Shown here one piece after another: positions 26,394-34,743 of a stretch of DNA of 64,000 bases; the first letter of the stretch is position 1, and each line of letters begins with the position of its first letter. The translations under genes were made by a program, and so were the position numbers. The stretch comes from Exiguobacterium profundum (GTDB lineage: Bacteria > Bacillota > Bacilli > Exiguobacteriales > Exiguobacteriaceae), in the NCBI RefSeq assembly GCF_001909285.1, contig NZ_MRSV01000001.1:347057-411056 (forward strand). Direction: 5' to 3'. Under the pieces are notes generated by a model. That model saw only the letters and a program-made list of their open reading frames with translations. It was not told the origin of the DNA and searched no databases.

Positions 26394-27893
26394 TTAATTG
26401 TGGACCATGTCCTTTTCCTCTAAACCGAGCGTGACCGCCGTCGATTCGTGAATCGTCTTGAATAAATCCGGATGTTCCGACAGCTTCAAGCCATACGACG
26501 GGACCATCTCTTTGATTTTCGGTTCCCACTCCGGTAAGTATTGCGGGAAGCACTGCTCGAGCACTTTCAACATGACGTGCACGGCCGTCGATGCGCCTGG
26601 AGAAGCACCGAGAAGTGCCGCGACCGACCCATCTTCAGAACTGACGACTTCCGTTCCGAATTGAAGTGTTCCTTTTCCTTGCGGTGTATCTTTGATGACC
26701 TGCACACGTTGCCCCGCCACGACGATTTCCCAATCTTCATTCTTGGCATTCGGGATGAATTCACGGAGTTCATCCATCCGTTTGTCGTGAGACAAGAGTA
26801 CCTGCTCGATCAAATACTTCGTAAGTGGCATCTCTTTCGCCCCTGCGGCAAGCATCGTGATGACGTTGTTCGGCTTGACCGAACGAATCAAATCCAAGTT
26901 CGATCCTGTTTTTAAGAATTTCGGTGTGAAGCCGGCGAACGGTCCAAACAGCAACTCTTTGCGTCCATCGATAAAGCGGGTGTCGAGGTGAGGGACCGAC
27001 ATCGGTGGTGCCCCGACTTTCGCCTTTCCGTAGACCTTCGCATGATGTTGCTCGATGACCTCACGATTTTTGCAAACGAGGAAGAGGCCGCTGACCGGGA
27101 ATCCACCGATTTGTTTCGATTCCGGAATCCCTGTCTTTTGTAAGAGCGGCAAACTGCCACCACCGCCTCCGATAAAGAGAAACGGTGCCGTATGCGTCTC
27201 AATCGTGTTCTGAGACATGTCTTTTATTTTCACTTCCCAATGACCGTTCTCGAGGCGCTTCACGTCCTCGACGCTATGGCCATAGTTGACTTCGACCCCG
27301 TTCGATGTGAGATGGTCAAACAACATACGTGTCAATGCGCCAAAGTTCACATCCGTCCCTGAATCGATTTTCGTCGCGGCAATCGGTTCATCCGGTGTCC
27401 GTCCGTCCATGATGAGCGGGAACCATTCCCGTAATTCATTCGGATCGTCCGATAAGACCATGCCTTCAAACAGCGGATTCGTTGTGAGCGCTTCCAAACG
27501 GCGTTTCAAGAAATCGACGTTCTTCTCCCCTTGGACCATGCTCATATGTGGGATTGAACGAATAAAGGCTCCTGGATTTTCAATCAGTCCTTGCTTGACG
27601 AGGTGCGCCCAAAACTGACGCGAGATTTGGAACTGCTCGTTGACGTTGACCGCTTTGGAGATGTCAATCGTCCCGTCTGCGTTCTCTGTTGTATAGTTTA
27701 ATTCGCAAAGTGCGGCATGTCCCGTACCTGCGTTATTCCACTCGTTTGAACTTTCTTCCCCTGCTGCATCGAGCTTTTCGAACACTTTGATGTTCCACTC
27801 CGGTACGAGCTCTTTAAAGAGTGAACCGAGCGTTGCGCTCATAATCCCTGCCCCAATCAAAATGACGTCTGTTCTCGTTTGCGTACTGCTCAT
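26394..27893 (-). CDS. mqo: Malate:quinone oxidoreductase
   Basis: This 499-residue peripheral membrane flavoprotein oxidises L-malate to oxaloacetate and passes electrons to quinone, bypassing NAD-linked malate dehydrogenase. The N-terminal FAD site is [15 protein letters not shown] near residue 10. [19 protein letters not shown] near 52, [24 protein letters not shown] near 255 and the C-terminal GASPGAST segment are family signatures. The ATG at 27893 has AAGGATGGGG upstream; the frame is open for 58 more codons, which lack family similarity. Confidence 0.96.
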   Translation of the reverse strand: MSSTQTRTDVILIGAGIMSATLGSLFKELVPEWNIKVFEKLDAAGEESSNEWNNAGTGHAALCELNYTTENADGTIDISKAVNVNEQFQISRQFWAHLVKQGLIENPGAFIRSIPHMSMVQGEKNVDFLKRRLEALTTNPLFEGMVLSDDPNELREWFPLIMDGRTPDEPIAATKIDSGTDVNFGALTRMLFDHLTSNGVEVNYGHSVEDVKRLENGHWEVKIKDMSQNTIETHTAPFLFIGGGGGSLPLLQKTGIPESKQIGGFPVSGLFLVCKNREVIEQHHAKVYGKAKVGAPPMSVPHLDTRFIDGRKELLFGPFAGFTPKFLKTGSNLDLIRSVKPNNVITMLAAGAKEMPLTKYLIEQVLLSHDKRMDELREFIPNAKNEDWEIVVAGQRVQVIKDTPQGKGTLQFGTEVVSSEDGSVAALLGASPGASTAVHVMLKVLEQCFPQYLPEWEPKIKEMVPSYGLKLSEHPDLFKTIHESTAVTLGLEEKDMVHN

Positions 27894-28084
27894 GAAAACC
27901 CCATCCTTATCCCCTGAATTTTTTGTCATACGATTGAAGAATCCCCATTCTTCAATCATATATTTTATAATCGTTATACCGATTATAACTCTTTTGTGAT
28001 GAATGATAAGGGTTATGTATGATTTTTTGTGCTGAAACTTTTTATGAAAATGGGATGATCCCATCAAATGAAGGAGGTGTTCTT

Positions 28085-28547
28085 TTGAGGCGTGGTTTAC
28101 GTTTTACAATTCCCAATCAATATGGGCAATTTCTAAAAGCAATCTTAAGTCCAATCCCTCTTGATTCATACCAATGGAACGTGGTTGATGAGGAATCGTA
28201 CATTGTGAACGAAGGGCAACTGGATCGCCTGTTGTTTCCGGAATCGACCGTAATCGATGGTCATCAATTCGCTGAACTGCTCACGTATCATGAACACTAT
28301 TTGATTTTCGTTGATATCAAGGCGTTCCAACCGAATATGTCCTCGGAAATCGCAACGTATGAAGACTTTTTACATAGTACGTGTGAATTCGCTCTATTGG
28401 TGACGGACAGTCAAGACGTCACCAATCTACTGTAAAGACCAAGAGATGCTCAATTCCCTTTACGAAAATGCTTCTTGGCATGGATTTGAAGACGTCACAT
28501 ACATCACAAGTCATAATGACTCGAGGACACGCTTATCCTGCTGGTAA
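28085..28547 (+). pseudogene. DUF2691-like gene broken by a +1 frameshift
   Basis: The first 114 or so codons encode a DUF2691-like protein opening with [20 protein letters not shown], starting at TTG 28085 five bases after AAGGAGGTG. The frame then stops at 28433-28435. One extra A in the CACCAATC segment near 28421-28426 accounts for this: reading one base on gives an uninterrupted continuation IYCKDQEMLNSLYENA and on to RTRLSCW and a stop at 28545-28547, as in the expected family C-terminus. The function of the family is unknown. The truncated 116-residue version would lack its last third. Confidence 0.65.
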
Positions 28548-28574
28548 CCATACATTTTGAAGAGGAGAATCCAT

Positions 28575-29117
28575 ATGCCCACACTCTATTTGATTCGCCA
28601 CTGCTCAGCCGCGGGCCAAGAACCTGACGCACCGCTCACAGAAGACGGTTCCGCCCAGTCTTTATGGCTTCGCGATTTCTTTTCTGAACTCACAATCGAC
28701 CGGATCATCTCAAGCGATTATACCCGTGCAGTCGCTTCGGTCACGCCACTCGCCGATGCTCATCACCTCTCGATTGAACGTGAACCGTTACTGAGAGAAC
28801 GCATCCTATCTCACGAACCGCTCGAAGACTGGCTGACCCCATTACGTCAGTCGTTCAGCGACCCGACGTTCAAGTTGCCTGGTGCCGAATCGGCTGAGGA
28901 GGCGACGCAGCGCATCCTACAAGTCGTCGAGCACGCCAAAGCTCCGCATGCCTCAACATTCTTAGTGACACACGGCAATCTGCTCGCACTCTTATTGCAA
29001 CATCTCGACCCGCAATATGACTTTGAGACATGGCGTAAGATGCGTAACCCAGATGTCTATCGTCTCGATTATCACGACAGCACACCGGTCATCGAGCATA
29101 TTTGGCCAAACAAATAA
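28575..29117 (+). CDS. Histidine phosphatase family protein
   Basis: This 180-residue protein belongs to the phosphoglycerate-mutase-like histidine phosphatases. The catalytic motif appears as LIRHCSAAGQEPDAPLTEDG (normally RHG or RHA; here RHC), followed by ISSDYTRAVASV near residue 49 and the second His in FLVTHGNLLALL near 135. GAGGAG precedes the ATG at 28575. The substrate cannot be predicted. It ends at a bidirectional terminator. Confidence 0.88.
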   Translation: MPTLYLIRHCSAAGQEPDAPLTEDGSAQSLWLRDFFSELTIDRIISSDYTRAVASVTPLADAHHLSIEREPLLRERILSHEPLEDWLTPLRQSFSDPTFKLPGAESAEEATQRILQVVEHAKAPHASTFLVTHGNLLALLLQHLDPQYDFETWRKMRNPDVYRLDYHDSTPVIEHIWPNK

Positions 29118-29142
29118 GCCGTCTCGCGATGAGACGGCTTTT
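29118..29142. terminator. Bidirectional terminator
   Basis: GCCGTCTC/GAGACGGC form a perfect 8-bp stem with a 5-base loop between convergent genes, with T4 on the plus strand. Confidence 0.8.
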
Positions 29143-29143
29143 G

Positions 29144-30007
29144 TCACTTCTCTACGAAAAACATCGAGATGGCACCAAGCCCGACATGTGTCCCGACCGA
29201 GACACCCATCTGCATGAGGTAAATCTCGCCGGCAAAATCGGTTTCGGTTTCGAGCTTCACTTTTAAGTTCTCCGCAATCCGTTGGTCCGATGTGTACCCG
29301 ATGATCACGAAATTCGTGATGTCCGGGTTGACGCGTTTCACGAACTCGTCCGTATAATGCTTCAGCACTTTACGGGTGCCTCGTTCCTTGGCAACAATGG
29401 CACCTTTCCCGTTCTTCATACTCATGATGGGCTTTACCATCAGTAGTTTCCCGATGATAGCACTCGCGTTTGAGATTCGTCCGCTCTTGATCAAGTGGTC
29501 GAGGTCATCTACGGATAAGAAGTGCTTCACTTTCGTCTTGTACGTCTCATTGAAGTCAACGAGCTCTTCGAACGTCGCACCGGCTTCACGCATCTGTGCG
29601 CTCTTCAACAACAGCCAGCCGCTACCATGACTCATCGAACGAGAGTCGACGACATGGATTTTGACAGGTGAGTCAGGATGCGCCTCTTCAAAGTATTCTT
29701 TTCCAATGACCGCCGATTGATACGATCCGCTCGTCCCACTCGACATGCAGATACATAAAATCTCCTCATGGCCGGCAGCGACCGCATCTTCCATCAATCG
29801 TAAGAACGTCGCTGGGCTCGGCATCGCCGTCGTTGGGAATTCCGGGAGCGCTTCCAACATTCCGTAAAAATCATCCGGCTGGATATCCACCCGGTCCTGG
29901 TAAGACATATTATTCATGGTGATGATCAACGGCGCGACCCCGATGTTGTACTGTTCAAGCACTGCATCTGATAAGTCACACGTCGAATCTGCTAATAATT
30001 TAATCAT
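29144..30007 (-). CDS. DegV family fatty-acid-binding protein
   Basis: This 287-residue protein fits the DegV family, whose members bind a fatty acid and can act as the B subunit of fatty acid kinase (FakB). The N-terminal LADSTCDLS, the CICMSSGTSGSYQSA segment near residue 88 and the DSRSMSHGSG segment near 115 are characteristic. ATG at 30007 is preceded by GGAGG, which is preferred over an ATG eight codons earlier. The partner kinase FakA is not in this window. Confidence 0.9.
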   Translation of the reverse strand: MIKLLADSTCDLSDAVLEQYNIGVAPLIITMNNMSYQDRVDIQPDDFYGMLEALPEFPTTAMPSPATFLRLMEDAVAAGHEEILCICMSSGTSGSYQSAVIGKEYFEEAHPDSPVKIHVVDSRSMSHGSGWLLLKSAQMREAGATFEELVDFNETYKTKVKHFLSVDDLDHLIKSGRISNASAIIGKLLMVKPIMSMKNGKGAIVAKERGTRKVLKHYTDEFVKRVNPDITNFVIIGYTSDQRIAENLKVKLETETDFAGEIYLMQMGVSVGTHVGLGAISMFFVEK

Positions 30008-30122
30008 GCATTCCTCCAAAACTTTCTCCATAAGTGACGGGAATCATCCTATAACTTCGTCGATTCCGACGTCACGATAGGACCTCTTCTAGTGTAGCAG
30101 ATTTGGAGGGGGAAATGTTTTT

Positions 30123-30605
30123 TTACTGGGGTTGATGTGCGACTTGTTTTTCATGTTGCAAGAGCCATTCTTTTCGCCAAAGTCCACCGGCATAGCCCGT
30201 CAATTTCCCAGTCGATCCGATGACGCGATGACAAGGCACGACGATGCTCAGTTTGTTGCGTCCGTTCGTTGCTCCGACTGCGCGAACAGCCGTAGGTCGC
30301 TTCACGCGTTCGGCAAGTTCGCGGTAAGAAGCCGTCTCCGCATACGGGATGGTTTGTAACGCATCCCACACGTCATGCTGAAACGTTGTCCCGATTTGCT
30401 CAGTCGGAAACGTAAACGTCATACGCTCACCGCGAAAATAGGAGTCTAGTTCCTCCCGGCACTGTCGCAATACATTTGGAATATCTGATTCAGGTGATTG
30501 CGTCCCTTCACGTTCGACGAATAAGATCGATTGAACGACCTGCTCCGTCCCGATGATTTCTAGGACGCCAATCGGTGTCTCCACGTCTAATCTATACGTT
30601 CCCAT
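30123..30605 (-). CDS. ogt: Methylated-DNA-protein cysteine methyltransferase
   Basis: This 160-residue suicide enzyme removes methyl groups from O6-methylguanine by transferring them to its own Cys in VVPCHRVIG near residue 125. The helix-turn-helix-like segment YRELAERVKRPTAVRAVGATNG precedes it. GGAGGTC lies upstream of the ATG at 30605, inside the end of alkA. It is the last gene of an adaA-alkA-ogt operon for alkylation repair; the Bacillus counterpart is adaB. Confidence 0.93.
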   Translation of the reverse strand: MGTYRLDVETPIGVLEIIGTEQVVQSILFVEREGTQSPESDIPNVLRQCREELDSYFRGERMTFTFPTEQIGTTFQHDVWDALQTIPYAETASYRELAERVKRPTAVRAVGATNGRNKLSIVVPCHRVIGSTGKLTGYAGGLWRKEWLLQHEKQVAHQPQ

Positions 30606-31485
30606 ATAATGACCTCCACAGATAGAATGTCGCGTATCCTTCCCAACCTTGCCACGATTCACCGTAACGCTTCACTTCTTCAATCGTTGGTTTCTTCGCT
30701 GTCCCTAACTGATGCTGAATCGCTTGATGCAATCCGACATCCGCAATCGGAAAGGCTGATGCGTCCTGAAAACACTTCATCAACACATAGTCTGCCGTCC
30801 ATGCTCCGACACCTCTTATCGCGAGTAACCGTTGACGGATATCAGCTGAAGAGTGTGATTGTAAAGCCGTTTTTGACAGGTCTCCATTCGTTATTTCCCG
30901 TGCAATATCAATGACATACTCCGCTTTCCTGCGACTGAATTGAAGCTCACGTAATTCTTCCGGTTCGAGCAAGGCGATTCGTTCCGCCCGCGGGAACGTC
31001 CAGTATGCTCTTCCTTCGATGACTCGATGGTCTCCATATCGTTCGACGAATCGCCGCTTGATCGTATAGGCGAAGGATAACGTGATTTGTTGTCCGATGA
31101 TGGCCCATGTGAGGGCCTCGAACAAATCTGGGAAACCAATCATCCGTAACCCGCGATGCGCTTCAATCAAAGAAACCAGCAATTCATCTTTCGCCCCCAT
31201 CGTTTCAAACGGCTTCAAATCGCGCTCAAGGTCTAACCAGTCTCGTACCTCACGTGCGACACGTTCCTTTTCTGTGTTTGAAACTTCATCGACTGGGAAC
31301 CGTACACAAATGTGATTCTCCGCTTCTTGAAGCTCGATCAGAATGAGCCTTTCCCCGATTCGCATCAGCTTTCGAACCGTGTCAGGCGTTGTCACATGGA
31401 GCACTTCTTGTTCTGACCGACTCAAAAAGACGAGACACTCTTGAAAATCAAACGGCTGCTGTACAGCAAGTAGCATCTCTGTCAT
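30592..31485 (-). CDS. alkA: DNA-3-methyladenine glycosylase (AlkA type)
   Basis: This 297-residue glycosylase excises alkylated bases. The helix-hairpin-helix appears as IRQRLLAIRGVGAWTADYVL near residue 210, with the catalytic Asp in FPIADVGLHQAIQ near 240. The N-terminal AlkA_N-like domain covers about residues 1-100. It overlaps adaA by four bases and ogt by 14, so the three genes are translationally coupled in one alkylation-repair operon. Confidence 0.93.
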   Translation of the reverse strand: MTEMLLAVQQPFDFQECLVFLSRSEQEVLHVTTPDTVRKLMRIGERLILIELQEAENHICVRFPVDEVSNTEKERVAREVRDWLDLERDLKPFETMGAKDELLVSLIEAHRGLRMIGFPDLFEALTWAIIGQQITLSFAYTIKRRFVERYGDHRVIEGRAYWTFPRAERIALLEPEELRELQFSRRKAEYVIDIAREITNGDLSKTALQSHSSADIRQRLLAIRGVGAWTADYVLMKCFQDASAFPIADVGLHQAIQHQLGTAKKPTIEEVKRYGESWQGWEGYATFYLWRSLYGNV

Positions 31486-32030
31486 AGGTCCTCTCCTTTT
31501 CGATACGTGTTCGGTGTACAGCCTTTTACTTGCCGGAACACGCGGTAAAAGTTCGATGGTGTTTGAAACCCAACCTCATAGCAGACCGTCAGATTACTCA
31601 TGTCGGTCGTTCGCAATAAATAAGCCGCCTTGTCGATTCGAATCCGTTCAAGTAGTTGCCTCGGAGTCTCTCCTGTCGCCTGGGTGAATGTCCGCTCCAA
31701 ATGAAAGGGACTCAGTTGGGCGTGTTCGGCAATCTGTTCAAGGCGAATGGGTTGTTTATAATGGTTCACGAGATACGCCGTCACTTGTTGAACGAGCGCA
31801 CGGTGTGGGGCGTGTTCGACTTCTGGCTGACATCGCTTGCACGGTCGAAATCCATTTGTCTCCGCTTCTTCTCTCGTTACGTAAAAATCAACGTTCTCTT
31901 TCTTCGGTTTGCGGGATCGGCACGATGGTCGACAATAGATCCCTGTCGTTTTTACGGCTGTATAGAACAATCCGTCATAAGTTGCATCGCAGGCGAGCAC
32001 TTTCGCCCACTTTTCGTCAAACGTCAACAT
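31482..32030 (-). CDS. adaA: Ada-type methylphosphotriester sensor and AraC regulator
   Basis: This 182-residue regulator senses DNA alkylation. The N-terminal zinc domain carries four Cys (GIYCRPSCRS near residue 33 and RPCKRCQPE near 64); methylation of one of them switches the protein on. The C-terminal AraC helix-turn-helix spans about 80-180 (IRLEQIAEHAQLSPFHLERTF and a second motif ending in FYRVFRQVKG). It should activate its own operon with alkA and ogt. The ATG at 32030 follows AAAGGGGTG; the gene is divergent from mprF. Confidence 0.92.
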   Translation of the reverse strand: MLTFDEKWAKVLACDATYDGLFYTAVKTTGIYCRPSCRSRKPKKENVDFYVTREEAETNGFRPCKRCQPEVEHAPHRALVQQVTAYLVNHYKQPIRLEQIAEHAQLSPFHLERTFTQATGETPRQLLERIRIDKAAYLLRTTDMSNLTVCYEVGFQTPSNFYRVFRQVKGCTPNTYRKGEDL

Positions 32031-32203
32031 CTCCACACCCCTTTCTTCTCTCACTGTAGCAAATCTAAAATCAACATTTCGTCCTCTTTCTTGCGCTTAC
32101 AATCCCCTCTTTTTGAAACGTTTTACAGATTTCAATCGTATCCTATAGTACGATTTAGACAGAAGCTGCTGTCAGTCCTATGGCAGATAAGGAGAAGATC
32201 GCA

Positions 32204-34696
32204 ATGCGTACTCGTTTTTCATGGAAACAATTAAAATGGCTAATTCCTATAGCGTTAATCGGTTTGATTTTGATTCAGAGCGGACAAGAGTTGAAAGATC
32301 TCTCGCTCGCGACCGCCTTCACGACATTGAAACAATTGACCGGTTGGGAACAGTTCACACTCATCCTGCTCGGTGGATTCGCTGTCTTGACGATGACGGG
32401 CTATGACTATTTCCTGCTACGCTCTTTACATATCGAGCTACCGAAACGAAAAATCGTTCAAACGGCATGGATCACGAATTCGATGAACGGGATGCTCGGT
32501 TTCGGCGGCGTAATCGGGATCGCGCTTCGCACCTCCCTTTATCGTCCCTATACGGATACGAAACGATTGCTCCGTGCCATCGGATGGATGACCCCGACAC
32601 TGATCAGTGGTCTGTCCATTCTTTCCATCGGTGTGCTCCTCGGAATCTTTCCGGCTGGTGGGCTCGTCGGTACGAAACCGTGGATTTGGCCGGTGTTACT
32701 CGCCGTGAGTTCGATGCTCCCATTTTATTTATTCGTCACATCACGCCGATCAAACGTCGGATGGTCTACTCTGCTCGGGTATACGATGACTTCACTCGCA
32801 GAATGGGTCACCGCTGGGTTCGTCGCCATTTATGCTTTGACGTTACTAGACGGTTCGGCTTCGTTCGTGCAACTCTTCGGGGTATTCATCGTCGCGACGG
32901 TCGTCGGTGTCGTTTCCCTCGTCCCTGGGGGTGCCGGAACATTTGACTTACTGTATCTCGTCGGGATGACTCAACTTGGGATTCATCAAGACATCGTCCT
33001 GTCTTCACTAATCATCTATCGATTCGTTTATTTTGTCGTTCCCTTTTTAATTGGACTCTTTCTCGCAGCCATCGCGTTCGGAGACCAGGTCGTCAAACAA
33101 ATCGAGTATCGACCAATCATCGGGTCCTCTTATGAGATCGGGACTGTCGTCTGGCGCATCGTTTCGCGGACGCTTGCGAGGATTGGACGCCTGACCGGGA
33201 GTCTCATCGCACTCATGAGCAGTCTGTTGATTTGGTTCCAGACGCTTCTTCCGAGCGTGACGCCGCTCTATGAAGTGAATCGCTGGTTTGAATGGATTGG
33301 GACCCTTTTCTTATTGAGTGCCGGACTTCTCATGTTTTTATCCGTCTATGGCATGTATGTTCGGACAAAACGAACACTCTGGTTACTCAACACTGCCTTC
33401 ATCTTGGCGACCATCGGAGTCATCGCTCGTGGGTTAAACCTGTTTGAGACCTTCGTCGTCATCGGGTTTGCGATGTTCGTCTGGTTGACACGTAAACGAC
33501 ACGTCCGATACCGTTCGATTTTAACGACAGGACGTCTCATCCGAAGCTTGATTTACGTCCTGCTCTATGTCGGCACCCACGCCCTCTTATTGCAGTCATT
33601 CGCAGGTACAGACAACTTATTCTTCACATCGCATCAAGCTGGTTGGTTGACGACGTTCGTCTTATTGTTAACTTCAATCGTAGCAAGTGTACTCCTGCTC
33701 TTGTTCGATCGTTGGAAACGTCCAGCGCTTGGAGAGGCCTATGATGAACATCGCATCCGACAGTTTCAGGCAACACAGCCCACATCGAGCAGTTTTGATT
33801 TGGTCCATATGGCAGATAAGCGTTTTTACATGAACGAGGCAGGAGATGCGTGTCTGTTGTTTGCGACGACTCGGAACCATGCCATCGTCCTTAGTGATAT
33901 CCAAGGAGAGAAACAGGCTGCGACTTCTCTTTTGACGCAATTCATTGAAGATGCGGATCGAATCGGGTATATTCCTTTATTTTATCAAATTACACCGAAT
34001 TGGATGCCTCGCCTTCATGATGCCGGATTCACGTTCTTCAAATTAGGGGAAGAGGCGACGATTGACGTCTCGGCCTTCTCCTTATCCGGGAAGAAGCGTG
34101 CAAACATGCGCTCTCTCTACAATCAGTTTGAGAAGAAAGGGATCACGTTCGACATCGTCTCTGAACCCAGCCTCTTGCTGTTACAAGAGTTAAAAGACAT
34201 CTCAGACGAGTGGATTGGGAATCGAAATGAGAAAGGCTTCTCTCTCGGATTCTTCGATTATGAAACGTTGACACGTTATCCGATTGCCTTGTTGCGAGAT
34301 GCGGACGGTGTCGTCGTGGCTTTCATTTCGCTACTCCGAGGAGACGAGGCCATCTCCATCGATTTGATGCGTTCGAAAAATGATGCGCCGACCGGATCGA
34401 TTGAAGTGTTGATCCTTCACATCATCGAATGGGCTCGCGCAGAAGGTTATGATCATGTCGGACTCGGCGTGGCACCACTTGCCGCCGTCGGAGAGCAGAC
34501 ATTCTCCCATTGGCCGGAGCGCGTCGCCGCCGACATTTTTGAAAACATCAGTTACATTTATCCGTTCAGTGGCTTACGACAGTTCAAACAGAAGTTCAAA
34601 CCGTCGTGGGAAGGACGCTATCTCGCGTTCCGCCAGCGTCGTAAATTGTTGCCATCAATTTTACGAACAGCGCGATTGATTAGTCGGAAACGCTAA
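32204..34696 (+). CDS. mprF: Phosphatidylglycerol lysyltransferase/flippase MprF
   Basis: This 830-residue membrane protein adds an amino acid, usually lysine from Lys-tRNA, to phosphatidylglycerol and flips the product, which lowers the negative surface charge and protects against cationic antimicrobial peptides. The N-terminal two thirds hold about 14 membrane segments, including VVGVVSLVPGGAGTFDLLYL near residue 250. The cytosolic DUF2156 synthase domain covers about 520-820. AAGGAG lies upstream of the ATG at 32204. The amino acid used cannot be read from sequence alone. Confidence 0.93.
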   Translation: MRTRFSWKQLKWLIPIALIGLILIQSGQELKDLSLATAFTTLKQLTGWEQFTLILLGGFAVLTMTGYDYFLLRSLHIELPKRKIVQTAWITNSMNGMLGFGGVIGIALRTSLYRPYTDTKRLLRAIGWMTPTLISGLSILSIGVLLGIFPAGGLVGTKPWIWPVLLAVSSMLPFYLFVTSRRSNVGWSTLLGYTMTSLAEWVTAGFVAIYALTLLDGSASFVQLFGVFIVATVVGVVSLVPGGAGTFDLLYLVGMTQLGIHQDIVLSSLIIYRFVYFVVPFLIGLFLAAIAFGDQVVKQIEYRPIIGSSYEIGTVVWRIVSRTLARIGRLTGSLIALMSSLLIWFQTLLPSVTPLYEVNRWFEWIGTLFLLSAGLLMFLSVYGMYVRTKRTLWLLNTAFILATIGVIARGLNLFETFVVIGFAMFVWLTRKRHVRYRSILTTGRLIRSLIYVLLYVGTHALLLQSFAGTDNLFFTSHQAGWLTTFVLLLTSIVASVLLLLFDRWKRPALGEAYDEHRIRQFQATQPTSSSFDLVHMADKRFYMNEAGDACLLFATTRNHAIVLSDIQGEKQAATSLLTQFIEDADRIGYIPLFYQITPNWMPRLHDAGFTFFKLGEEATIDVSAFSLSGKKRANMRSLYNQFEKKGITFDIVSEPSLLLLQELKDISDEWIGNRNEKGFSLGFFDYETLTRYPIALLRDADGVVVAFISLLRGDEAISIDLMRSKNDAPTGSIEVLILHIIEWARAEGYDHVGLGVAPLAAVGEQTFSHWPERVAADIFENISYIYPFSGLRQFKQKFKPSWEGRYLAFRQRRKLLPSILRTARLISRKR

Positions 34697-34698
34697 AA

Positions 34699-34735
34699 AA
34701 CAGGAATTTCTCACGATGAGAAATTCCTGTTTTGT
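34699..34735. terminator. Bidirectional 15-bp terminator
   Basis: A perfect 15-bp stem with a 3-base loop lies between mprF and the convergent GH16 gene, ending in TTTTG on the plus strand. Confidence 0.9.
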
Positions 34736-34743
34736 GTATCCTC

